Positions 8,914 through 16,384 of a stretch of 64,000 nt of DNA are shown here, one piece after another. Within the stretch, counting starts at the first letter, position 1. Each line of letters begins with the position of its first letter. This DNA comes from Parabacteroides distasonis (GTDB lineage Bacteria > Bacteroidota > Bacteroidia > Bacteroidales > Tannerellaceae): the NCBI RefSeq assembly GCF_004793765.1, contig NZ_SRYM01000002.1:1-64000 (forward strand), read 5' to 3'. Position numbers and translations under genes: made by a program. The notes under the pieces were generated by a model. That model searched no databases, had not been told where the DNA came from, and saw only the letters and a program-made list of their open reading frames with translations.

Positions 8914-9601
8914 ATGTCAAGATCACCATACGGGAAGTAGCCTTCGATAGCGCATCCGTATATTTGATATTTACCTGATCTACCAAGTCCGGACGATCTT
9001 TCTCCAATAGGTTAACCAATCCGAAACAGAATTTAAGCTCCGGACATAACTTAAAATAGGGTAGATAGATATCACATCCCAAGCCGAACTCAAATCCGAA
9101 GTCCGTACTTTTCAATAGAATCGGATTACCTTTCTTACGCCCTATATCCACAGCCCCATAGATACCGCCGATCAAATAAGGACGATAATTGTTCAAGCGC
9201 AAGGCCGTATATTTAACGTCTAACGGGAAATTCAGATAACTGGAACGAACGTTCGTAATGAATTCCTCTCCCGTAGCCTGCTCCCGGAACTTAAATTTCT
9301 TATCTCCGAAATGGATAGAAGGCGTAAAGCGTAAATTAAAATAAGGATTCATATACATATCTCCGATCACCCCGACACTGAAGCCAGGTGAATAAGAAGG
9401 AATCTCCGCAAACCAAGTCTCTCCATTAGCCGTACTACCAGTATGGGTCAATAACAAATCTTGAGAGTGGATACCCACATGAAACCCAAGATGAAGCCAT
9501 TTCAAATCAGCGTACGGCTGATTCCTCACTCTCTCCTTCTGAGCCATGGCTCCCATGGAAACCAAGCTTACTACATATAATATAAGTAATAATCGTCTCA
9601 A
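8900..9601 (-). CDS. PorT-family outer-membrane beta-barrel protein
   Basis: A 233-aa protein with a signal peptide (MRRLLLILYVVSLVSMGAMA, cleavage likely before QKERV) and alternating beta strands ending in an aromatic (ILTFNFE), as in small outer-membrane barrels. It resembles PorT, which in Porphyromonas and Flavobacterium belongs to the type IX secretion machinery. Whether it does so here is unknown, since no other Por genes are in the window. It has its own minus promoter and converges on cdsA. Confidence 0.72.
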   Translation of the reverse strand: MRRLLLILYVVSLVSMGAMAQKERVRNQPYADLKWLHLGFHVGIHSQDLLLTHTGSTANGETWFAEIPSYSPGFSVGVIGDMYMNPYFNLRFTPSIHFGDKKFKFREQATGEEFITNVRSSYLNFPLDVKYTALRLNNYRPYLIGGIYGAVDIGRKKGNPILLKSTDFGFEFGLGCDIYLPYFKLCPELKFCFGLVNLLEKDRPDLVDQVNIKYTDALSKATSRMVILTFNFE

Positions 9602-9637
9602 ATCTCAACCTAATTTTGTTTAATAACGAAAACGGAA

Positions 9638-9645
9638 CAAAGATA
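9638..9645 (-). promoter_or_regulatory. -7 element for the PorT-like gene
   Basis: The minus strand reads TATCTTTG, 37 nt upstream of the ATG at 9601. Confidence 0.55.
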
Positions 9646-9710
9646 TTGCAAAAAACAAGATTTTTGAAGAAAATAAGCCAGTAGATATTTTTTAAATAGA
9701 AAGAAAGCTA

Positions 9711-9718
9711 TATTTTTG
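9711..9718 (+). promoter_or_regulatory. -7 element for the ferredoxin gene
   Basis: TATTTTTG, 37 nt upstream of ATG 9755. It covers the TTG at 9716 that opens the longer reading frame, which argues for the ATG. Confidence 0.6.
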
Positions 9719-9754
9719 CACTTACTAATAGTTATCAATTTAAACGTTAAAAAA

Positions 9755-9925
9755 ATGGCTTACGTAATTAGCGATGATTGTATTGCATGCGGAACTTGTA
9801 TTGATGAATGTCCGGTAGGAGCAATTTCAGAAGGTGATAAATATAGCATCAACCCTGAAATGTGTACAGATTGTGGAACTTGCGCTGACGCATGTCCTAC
9901 AGAGGCTATCCATCCGGCTGAATAA
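9755..9925 (+). CDS. 2[4Fe-4S] ferredoxin
   Basis: A 56-aa clostridial-type ferredoxin. Two CxxCxxCxxxCP motifs are visible (CIACGTCIDECP and CTDCGTCADACP), each binding a 4Fe-4S cluster, with the usual internal pseudo-symmetry. It carries low-potential electrons for anaerobic enzymes such as pyruvate:ferredoxin oxidoreductase; the actual partner is unknown. It is a single-gene transcript, with its own promoter and a strong terminator 47 nt after the stop. Confidence 0.95.
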   Translation: MAYVISDDCIACGTCIDECPVGAISEGDKYSINPEMCTDCGTCADACPTEAIHPAE

Positions 9926-9972
9926 TTCGCAGCAAAGAATAGGATTTTCCTTTACGGGAAGTACCTAACACA

Positions 9973-10020
9973 TAACGGGCTGTTTTCTCATAAAGAGAAA
10001 CAGCCCGTTATCTTTTTTTC
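9973..10020 (+). terminator. Rho-independent terminator of the ferredoxin gene
   Basis: A long stem pairs TAACGGGCTGTTT...CTC with GAG...AAACAGCCCGTTA around a 5-nt loop, followed by TCTTTTTTTC. Confidence 0.9.
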
Positions 10021-10031
10021 TTCGTGTTACA

Positions 10032-10421
10032 TTAAAACTCAATATCCAACTTTATATCACCGGAAGACATATCCTCCTCCGGAGAATCGTTTGGTATTGT
10101 TTCCTCCTCTTCGGATTCCACCACCTCTTCCGCAGATTTCTTCAGATTTGAGCTCTTGATATAACTGATTACATCTTGCATTCCCTCCATGAACTTCTCA
10201 AAGTCTTCCTTATAAAGGAAAATCTTATGCTTCTCAAATGAGATTTGCAAGCCATCCTTTGATTGAACTTTCTTACTTTCCGTAACAGCAACGAATAGGT
10301 CATCTTTCAAATTCCTCTTCACATCCAGATAATAAATCCGTTTTCCCGCCTTAATGGCTTTGGAATACAAAATCTCCCTGTCGCCACCTTCAACATGTTT
10401 TTTCTTTATTGATTCTTCCAT
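10032..10421 (-). CDS. PUR-alpha-like nucleic-acid-binding protein (DUF3276)
   Basis: A 129-aa protein, using the ATG at 10421 that gives MEESIKKKHVEGGDREILYS, the form expected for the family; an ATG at 10433 is also possible. The core (about residues 15-85, SKAIKAGKRIYYLDVKRN and FEKHKIFLYKEDFEKFMEGM) resembles the single PUR repeat of bacterial PUR-alpha-like proteins such as Borrelia BpuR, which bind single-stranded DNA or RNA. The tail is acidic and low in complexity, ending IKLDIEF. The cellular role in Bacteroidetes is not established. Confidence 0.78.
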   Translation of the reverse strand: MEESIKKKHVEGGDREILYSKAIKAGKRIYYLDVKRNLKDDLFVAVTESKKVQSKDGLQISFEKHKIFLYKEDFEKFMEGMQDVISYIKSSNLKKSAEEVVESEEEETIPNDSPEEDMSSGDIKLDIEF

Positions 10422-10602
10422 GACAGCTAACATTCGTTAAAAACCCACCCTCTTTATATAAATTGCTTCAAATATGTGCATTTTTTTTTAATTAGCAACT
10501 ATTTTTACGATCGAAAATACGCTCATTCAGGCTAAATTTATAAAATATCATCTAACACATATAAATTTAAGTGAATCCGGATTCTTTTATGGAAAAAACA
10601 AC

Positions 10603-10610
10603 TACCTTTG
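10603..10610 (+). promoter_or_regulatory. -7 element for nusB
   Basis: TACCTTTG, 34 nt before the nusB ATG. Confidence 0.6.
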
Positions 10611-10644
10611 CAACCTAATTTATAATAAGAAGTTCCTTCAAACG

Positions 10645-11571
10645 ATGATCAACAGAATTTTAATCCGCATTAAAGTTTTACAGATAGTATATTCTTACTA
10701 TCAAAACGGAAACGGTGACCTCAAAGTTGCGGAAAACGAATTGCTTTTCAGCCTTCAGAAGTCATATGACTTATATTATTATTTTTTACTCCTAATTATC
10801 GACGTTACCAACCAGCAAAGAAGGATCCTTGACACCCGGAAGTGCAAATACATGCCTACTGACGAGGAGTTAAACCCGAATACACGCTTCATAGACAATC
10901 GCTTCGTCGCTCAATTAGCGGAAAATGATACGTTGAAAAAGTATATAGACGAGCAAGGTCTCTCATGGAGCAACGACGAGGAGTTCATTAAAAACGTATT
11001 GGATACGATCTTAAATTCTGAGATCTACGCCGAATACTTGAAAAACGAAGAAGACTCGTACGAGACGGATCGTGAGTTCTGGCGCCAGATCTTTAAGAAA
11101 GTAATCTGTGGAAACGAGATGATAGAGGAATATCTAGAAGATAAAAGCATCTACTGGAACGACGATATTGAGATCGTAGAGACTTTCGCCTTAAAGACTA
11201 TCAAAAAATTCGAGGAGAAGAAAGGTAGTAGACAAGCCTTATTGCCCATGTTCAAGGATTTGGAAGACAAGGCTTTCGCAATCAAATTATTCCGTCAAAG
11301 TTTGTTGAAAGGTAAGGAATATCGTGAACGCATCGACAAACATATGAAGAATTGGGAGACCGAACGTATCGCTAACATGGACTTGATCATCATGCAAGTT
11401 GCCTTAGCCGAGATTTTATCGTTCCCGACCATTCCCATCAGCGTTACCTTAAATGAATATATCGATGCCGCAAAGTATTATAGCACACCAAAAAGCGGAA
11501 CATTCATTAACGGAATTCTGGATTCAATCGTCAACGAATTAAAAAAAGAGAAGTTATTGCTCAAAGATTAA
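10645..11571 (+). CDS. nusB: Transcription antitermination factor NusB
   Basis: NusB with NusE forms the BoxA-binding antitermination complex on rRNA operons. At 308 aa this is the long Bacteroidetes form: the C-terminal third (NWETERIANMDLIIMQVALAEI through SGTFINGILDSIVNELK) is the canonical NusB helical domain, and the N-terminal 190 residues are an expanded region. First gene of nusB-yajC-ybbR-coaE. Confidence 0.92.
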   Translation: MINRILIRIKVLQIVYSYYQNGNGDLKVAENELLFSLQKSYDLYYYFLLLIIDVTNQQRRILDTRKCKYMPTDEELNPNTRFIDNRFVAQLAENDTLKKYIDEQGLSWSNDEEFIKNVLDTILNSEIYAEYLKNEEDSYETDREFWRQIFKKVICGNEMIEEYLEDKSIYWNDDIEIVETFALKTIKKFEEKKGSRQALLPMFKDLEDKAFAIKLFRQSLLKGKEYRERIDKHMKNWETERIANMDLIIMQVALAEILSFPTIPISVTLNEYIDAAKYYSTPKSGTFINGILDSIVNELKKEKLLLKD

Positions 11572-11633
11572 TTATTATCATTACATTTGTGCATATCATT
11601 ATTGATATTAACTTGTAAAACGATTATTATAGT

Positions 11634-11948
11634 ATGAACTTACTCAGTATTTTACTTCAAGCTCCAGCTGGAGGAAGTCAGTGGTCCGGTATTTTGATGA
11701 TGGTAGTTATCGTAGCTATCTTCTATTTCTTCATGATCCGTCCGCAACAAAAGAAACAAAAAGAAATCCAGAAAGCCCGTGAGGCGTTGAAAACAGGCGA
11801 TAAAGTGATTACCGCCGGGGGTATCTATGGAAAGATCAAAGAGATCGGTGACACTTATATGCTAATTGAGGTAGCGGATGGAGTACGTATCCGTGTAGAT
11901 AAAACGTCTATTTTCGCTTCAGCGGAAGACGCTCAGCAGCAGAAATAA
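11634..11948 (+). CDS. yajC: Preprotein translocase subunit YajC
   Basis: A 104-aa accessory protein of the SecDF-YajC complex. One transmembrane helix (about residues 18-36, GILMMVVIVAIFYFFMI) is followed by RPQQKKQKE and a small cytoplasmic beta domain (GDKVITAGGIYGKIKEI). The size and motif order are typical. It sits 62 nt after nusB. Confidence 0.95.
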   Translation: MNLLSILLQAPAGGSQWSGILMMVVIVAIFYFFMIRPQQKKQKEIQKAREALKTGDKVITAGGIYGKIKEIGDTYMLIEVADGVRIRVDKTSIFASAEDAQQQK

Positions 11949-11962
11949 TCTAACTACAGAAT

Positions 11963-12976
11963 ATGTCGCGACTTGAGAACATACAAAATTCCTTCAAGTC
12001 TATCCAAGCAAAGACTAAGGCTTTTTTCCACGGAGATAAATGGAAAGAGGCCTTGGTCTTTTTCTTTTTCGTCCTTTTGGCTTTCGGCTTCTGGCTACTC
12101 CAAAGCTTGCAGCAGGAATATGAGATAGAGCTTGTTTTTCCGGTTAAGTATAAAAACGTACCTGCCGATATAGCATTTAATGCTCCTGAGGTGGAAACGA
12201 TCACCGCAAAGGTAAAAGATAAGGGTAGCGTTTTACTCAACTATACTTTTGGAAGATCGTTTGCCCCGATCGAGGTGAACATGAAGAATACGAAGAAAAA
12301 AAATGGTTCGGTTCAAGTAAGTAAAAGGCAGATCGAGAACGATATTCAAAAACAATTGATAGCCACTACGGCATTACAAAGTTTTGATCCGCAACAAATT
12401 GATCTAGATTTCAGTCAACGGGTCCATAAGGAAATACCGGTCGTTTTTAATGGTGATATTCATATGGAAGCTGGCTTTCAATTATCCGGAGATATCCAGA
12501 TTAATCCCCAAAAGATCAATGCTTATGCTACCGCAGCGATCTTGGATACGTTGACCTCGGTTAAGACGGTTTTCACCGAAGTTAAAAAGGCGAATAAAAA
12601 CATTACGAGAACCGTACAACTGATCAAGATAGACGGCGTTAATTTTGATCCGGAAAGCGTATCTATGACGATTCCGATAGAGGAGTACACAGAGAAGACG
12701 CTGGAAATACCGGTCTCTTGCAGTCATATACCGCCACATTATACGGTACGAATGTTTCCGGCAGTCATAAAAGTGACTTGTAGTGTACCTTTGTCCCGGT
12801 TCAAAGGACTTTCGGAAGATATGTTCTCGATTCATATACCTTTTGAGGATCTGGAGCAAAACGTATCCGGTACCCTACCAGTCAAACTCACCAAGAAACC
12901 AGACTGGGTACATACGGCGACCTTATTACCTGATAAAGTAGAATTTATTTTGGAACACAACAATAAGCATGATTAA
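11963..12976 (+). CDS. YbbR-domain membrane-anchored protein
   Basis: A 337-aa protein with a short cytoplasmic segment, one transmembrane helix (about residues 31-48, ALVFFFFVLLAFGFWLL) and a periplasmic region of YbbR-like beta repeats (EIELVFPVKYKNVP; EIPVVFNGDIHMEAG; EIPVSCSHIP). In Firmicutes the YbbR protein CdaR regulates the c-di-AMP synthase CdaA; no cdaA gene is adjacent here. The stop overlaps coaE by 8 nt, so translation is probably coupled. Confidence 0.78.
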   Translation: MSRLENIQNSFKSIQAKTKAFFHGDKWKEALVFFFFVLLAFGFWLLQSLQQEYEIELVFPVKYKNVPADIAFNAPEVETITAKVKDKGSVLLNYTFGRSFAPIEVNMKNTKKKNGSVQVSKRQIENDIQKQLIATTALQSFDPQQIDLDFSQRVHKEIPVVFNGDIHMEAGFQLSGDIQINPQKINAYATAAILDTLTSVKTVFTEVKKANKNITRTVQLIKIDGVNFDPESVSMTIPIEEYTEKTLEIPVSCSHIPPHYTVRMFPAVIKVTCSVPLSRFKGLSEDMFSIHIPFEDLEQNVSGTLPVKLTKKPDWVHTATLLPDKVEFILEHNNKHD

Positions 12977-13568
12977 AATAGGTATTACAGGAGGGATCGG
13001 AAGCGGTAAATCCGTCGTAGCCTCATTATTAGCGTTATCTGGTGTACCAGTCTATATAGCGGATGAGGAAAGTAAGTTATTAACTAACACCTCCCCTGTT
13101 ATCCGCAAAAAACTGATCGAGCTTTTCGGCAAAGAGCTTTATACGGACAATGGACTAGATAGGAGGCTCCTCGCTTCCCATATCTTTAATAATCCAAAAC
13201 AATTAAAGAGGGTTAATGAGATTATACACCCAGAAGTAAACCGTCATTTCTCGACTTGGGTAAAAAGGCAGAATACGCCATTATGTGCCATAGAATCTGC
13301 CATATTATTTGAATCAAGCTTCAATAAAGCAGTAGACGTTAGCCTAATGGTCTACGCCCCCAAAGAACTTCGAATCAAGAGAGCCTTGAGCCGTGATGCC
13401 GTACCTAAAGCGGAGATTGAGCGTCGGATCAATAATCAAATGCCGGACGAGGAGAAAAAAGAACGTTCCGATTATGTCATATATAATGATGACAAGAGGG
13501 CACTCATTCCACAAGTCCAGCACTTGATCCACCATCTTCTCACCCAAAAACACAGTTCTTTCATTTAA
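12969..13568 (+). CDS. coaE: Dephospho-CoA kinase
   Basis: CoaE does the last step of coenzyme A synthesis, phosphorylating the 3'-OH of dephospho-CoA. The 199-aa product begins MIKIGITGGIGSGKSVVA (P-loop), carries the family DEE motif, the lid arginines in RRINNQMPDEEK, and IHPEVNRHF. Length is standard. It overlaps the ybbR-like gene. Confidence 0.95.
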   Translation: MIKIGITGGIGSGKSVVASLLALSGVPVYIADEESKLLTNTSPVIRKKLIELFGKELYTDNGLDRRLLASHIFNNPKQLKRVNEIIHPEVNRHFSTWVKRQNTPLCAIESAILFESSFNKAVDVSLMVYAPKELRIKRALSRDAVPKAEIERRINNQMPDEEKKERSDYVIYNDDKRALIPQVQHLIHHLLTQKHSSFI

Positions 13569-13585
13569 AATCAAAATTATCCTGT

Positions 13586-15145
13586 ATGAAACATCGATTA
13601 TCCATTATTATTATTCTAGCATCCTACGCAACCATCGTTTGCGGTCAGATTGTACTTCCCTCCCCCAATCAAGTGGAAATAAAAAAAGGTAAACTGACTT
13701 TACAGAAAGACATTTCCATATGCACTACGGATACCGCCGCTTTTTATGTAAGCCTTTTCCGTAGCGAAGTACTCCACAATGCTCCCATCAGATGGCAACC
13801 CAAAGCATCCGACGCCCATATCTGCTGGATGAACGATCCGTCACTCCCACCCGAAGGATATAAAATAACTATCAATCCGAGACAGATGACAGTTAGTGCC
13901 TCAAATGAAAGAGGATTTATCTATGCTATACAGACCTTGCGGCAATGGGTTACCGGTTCGACAGGGAAATTGACATTTATCTGTGCTGACATCACCGATA
14001 GTCCTCGCATGCAATGGCGTTGCTTCCTACTGGATTCCGGACGCCAATACCAAAAAATATCTACCATCAAAAAGTATATAGACATGGCTTCTCTACTTAA
14101 AATGAATTATTTCCATTGGCACCTGACAGAAGGATTGGGATGGCGGATAGAAATCAAGAAATATCCGTACCTTGCACAAGTAGGAGGTTCGGTAGGAAAG
14201 GGAGAAGAACAATGCGGATTCTATACACAGGAAGAAATACGGGAAATCGTTCAATATGCCAGCCAACGCAACATCACCATTGTTCCGGAAATAGATATGC
14301 CAGGACATGCAGAAGCCGCTCTTTCCGCTCATCCAGAACTGGGATGTTTCGGTCAGCCCGTCAAAGTGCCACAACAGGGATTCACCCAAAACATATTCTG
14401 TGCCGGAAAAGAAGAAGTACTAACTTTCTTGAAAAACGTATTGGACGAAGTATGCTCGCTTTTCCCCTCCCCCTATATCCATTTGGGGGGAGACGAAGCA
14501 CCGAAAGGTAATTGGAATAAATGTGAAGATTGCCAAAAGAAAATCGCTACGTTGAACTTGAAAGACAGTAACGACCTTCAGCTTTGGTTCTCTGCTCAAA
14601 TGGCAAAACACTTGAAGCAGAAAGGACGCAAAGCCATATTTTGGGGCGATGTGATTTATCAAGACGGCTATCCACTACCCGACAACACTGTAATTCAATG
14701 GTGGAACTATCGCGGCCACAAGGACCTAGCACTTCGCAATGCGCTCAAACACCACTATCCAGTCATTTGTAGTTCCAACTACTATACATACTTGAATTTT
14801 CCGCTCACTCCTTGGCGGGGATACACAAAAGAACGCACGTTCGACTTAAAAGATCTGTATTTGGACAACCCTTCCAATCAAGCATACAATGAAAAGAATC
14901 CTTTGATTCTCGGTATGAGTTGCGCATTGTGGACTGACGAAGGAGTGACAGAAGGCATGATAGACCAACGTCTGTTTCCCCGTATCCTCGGATTGGCAGA
15001 ACAGATGTGGCATCAAGGAAATCCATTGGATTTTACCCATTTTTATCAACACGTACTTCAAAAGAAAGGATGGTTCGAGCAACAGGGATTCGGATTCGGT
15101 CCTGCTTTAAAAAGCGAAGTCGAAAAAGATTATAAATGGGACTAA
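13586..15145 (+). CDS. Beta-N-acetylhexosaminidase (GH20)
   Basis: A 519-aa secreted glycoside hydrolase removing terminal GlcNAc or GalNAc from glycans. It has a signal peptide ending near residue 20 (ASYATIVCGQ), a GH20b-like N-terminal domain (about 25-140) and the (beta/alpha)8 catalytic domain from about 147. The catalytic pair D303-E304 lies in HLGGDEAP, and the substrate aromatic motif WGDVIYQDGYPL is present. C-terminal tail ends KDYKWD. It follows coaE by 17 nt with no visible promoter. It interrupts what I believe is a usual Bacteroidetes neighbourhood (coaE next to DUF5606). Confidence 0.93.
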   Translation: MKHRLSIIIILASYATIVCGQIVLPSPNQVEIKKGKLTLQKDISICTTDTAAFYVSLFRSEVLHNAPIRWQPKASDAHICWMNDPSLPPEGYKITINPRQMTVSASNERGFIYAIQTLRQWVTGSTGKLTFICADITDSPRMQWRCFLLDSGRQYQKISTIKKYIDMASLLKMNYFHWHLTEGLGWRIEIKKYPYLAQVGGSVGKGEEQCGFYTQEEIREIVQYASQRNITIVPEIDMPGHAEAALSAHPELGCFGQPVKVPQQGFTQNIFCAGKEEVLTFLKNVLDEVCSLFPSPYIHLGGDEAPKGNWNKCEDCQKKIATLNLKDSNDLQLWFSAQMAKHLKQKGRKAIFWGDVIYQDGYPLPDNTVIQWWNYRGHKDLALRNALKHHYPVICSSNYYTYLNFPLTPWRGYTKERTFDLKDLYLDNPSNQAYNEKNPLILGMSCALWTDEGVTEGMIDQRLFPRILGLAEQMWHQGNPLDFTHFYQHVLQKKGWFEQQGFGFGPALKSEVEKDYKWD

Positions 15146-15175
15146 AGAAAAGACCGTCTGCTGTTCTGTCTCGCA

Positions 15176-15211
15176 ATGATATATCGTATCATCCTTATAT
15201 CTTTCGATATA
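15176..15211. repeat. Paired palindromes downstream of the GH20 gene
   Basis: ATGATA-TATCG-TATCAT (15176-15192) and TATATC-TTTC-GATATA (15196-15211), with centres about 20 bp apart. They may be a two-unit relative of the 22-nt dyad arrays elsewhere in the window. Confidence 0.45.
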
Positions 15212-15236
15212 GTATGTAGAACAATTTATAATCATT

Positions 15237-15311
15237 CATTTTTTGGGATATGTCCACAGGTGGTTCTCTTCTGAGCCTATTTGTAAATGAAAGAGCCATA
15301 TCCAAAAAATG
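15237..15311. repeat. Long inverted repeat between GH20 and DUF5606 genes
   Basis: CATTTTTTGGGATATG (15237-15252) pairs with CATATCCAAAAAATG (15297-15311), with one bulged G and a 44-nt loop. It lies before the DUF5606 promoter. It could be the GH20 mRNA end or the trace of an inserted element. Confidence 0.5.
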
Positions 15312-15353
15312 GATTTTTATCAAAAATCTATCGTTTAATTCACATAGTTATAC

Positions 15354-15361
15354 TACATTTG
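15354..15361 (+). promoter_or_regulatory. -7 element for the DUF5606 gene
   Basis: TACATTTG, 40 nt before the ATG at 15402. Confidence 0.6.
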
Positions 15362-15401
15362 CAACTTTGAAGTTTAACATTAATAGAAAATAAAGAACAT
15401 T

Positions 15402-15839
15402 ATGTTGAAGACTATTTTGTCTATTTCGGGAAAACCCGGTCTGTATAAACTAGTTTCCCATGGAAAAAACATGTTGATCGTTGAATCGCTGACTGATAAC
15501 AAGAGAGTACCCGCATACGCAAAAGATAAAGTAATCTCATTAGGCGATATCGCAATCTATACAAATGAAACAGAGGTGCCTTTGCACGAGGTATTGACTA
15601 GCGTAAAGAACAAGGAAGAAGGAAAAACCGCTTCTTTAGTACCTTCAAAAGCCACACCAGACGAGTTGCGTTCCTATTTCGCAGAAGTATTACCGAACTT
15701 CGACCGTGAGCGTGTTTACCCAAGCGACATCAAGAAATTACTCTCTTGGTATAACATCTTGATCAACGCAGGTATCACTGATTTCACCCCGGAAGATGCT
15801 CTGACAGAAGAGGAAGCTACAGAAAAAGGAGCAGAATAA
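15402..15839 (+). CDS. DUF5606 family protein
   Basis: A 145-aa cytoplasmic protein of a Bacteroidetes-specific family. The N-terminal 60 residues form a small beta domain (ILSISGKPGLYKLVSHGKN, then VPAYAKDKVISLGDIAIYT) somewhat like a KOW/SH3 barrel. The C-terminal part is helical (DELRSYFAEVLPNFDRERVY, IKKLLSWYNILINAGIT), with an acidic tail. No function is known to me. It has its own promoter and terminator. Confidence 0.85.
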   Translation: MLKTILSISGKPGLYKLVSHGKNMLIVESLTDNKRVPAYAKDKVISLGDIAIYTNETEVPLHEVLTSVKNKEEGKTASLVPSKATPDELRSYFAEVLPNFDRERVYPSDIKKLLSWYNILINAGITDFTPEDALTEEEATEKGAE

Positions 15840-15863
15840 CAGCATACGACATAAAGATTAAAG

Positions 15864-15899
15864 AAAGGACTGTTCAATATCCATCGTTCAGTCCTTTTT
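15864..15899 (+). terminator. Rho-independent terminator after the DUF5606 gene
   Basis: The stem AAAGGACTG / CAGTCCTTT is followed by a T-run. Confidence 0.85.
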
Positions 15900-16049
15900 A
15901 TTATAGCCACATTAACCAACAAAAGCACTTATACAAAAATAGTCCACTATTTTAGGCTAAATCTCACATTATCTAAGGCAGGCAACTCCTCTATCTTTAC
16001 CAACAAATAATTAATTCACTCTATTGACCTCATAAAATAAAGAGCAAAG

Positions 16050-16290
16050 ATGAAAAGCACCAAGCATTATCTCGGTCTGGACGTTGACAGCACCAATATG
16101 GTGCTCTGCGCAGTAGATGAGAATCACCAAATTATCGCAAAGGAAAGTATACCAACACAAGCCAGACGCATCAAAGTGGCGCATTAGAAAAACCTCACCG
16201 ACAAGCAGAAAGACGCTACATGGGGAACCGGGATCTTACCGATAAAAGCGTTCGTCAACGATTGGAATTCTTACAGAAATGCTCTAAATA
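16050..16290 (+). pseudogene. Remnant of a ROK-like kinase gene
   Basis: ATG 16050 opens 45 codons (YLGLDVDSTNMVLCAVDEN, then HQIIAKESIPT) ending in TAG at 16185. The start looks like the N-terminal phosphate-binding strand of ROK sugar kinases or repressors (normally DIGGTN; here DVDSTN, so the glycines are lost). A second stretch in another frame (DLTDKSVRQRLEFLQKCSK, then a stop, to about 16290) also looks protein-like. I read this as a decayed gene with a premature stop and a frameshift. An IS110-type transposase N-terminus (RNase H fold, also DxD-like) is the main alternative. Confidence 0.4.
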
Positions 16291-16308
16291 AAAGTACACG
16301 CTTCCCTT

Positions 16309-16374
16309 AAAAACACCTATATCGGCGTAGGCCCACACGTATATACGTATAAGCCCACACCTATATATACCTAA
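16309..16374. repeat. Array A: three 22-nt units 3' of lon
   Basis: Units start at 16309, 16331 and 16353 and share ACAC[C/G]TATAT at the same offset. Units 2 and 3 both begin GCCCACAC. Unit 2 contains the palindrome ACGTATATACGT. The block lies immediately downstream of lon (minus). Confidence 0.65.
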
Positions 16375-16384
16375 AAAGTCGTTA

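Noticed and set aside
9716-9754. Longer ferredoxin starting at TTG 9716
   Set aside because: It overlaps the promoter; the extra residues are not part of a clostridial ferredoxin.
16050-16187. IS110-type transposase fragment
   Set aside because: The DxD-like start is compatible, but the following STNMVLCAVDENHQIIAKES fits a ROK-type start better; kept as an alternative only.
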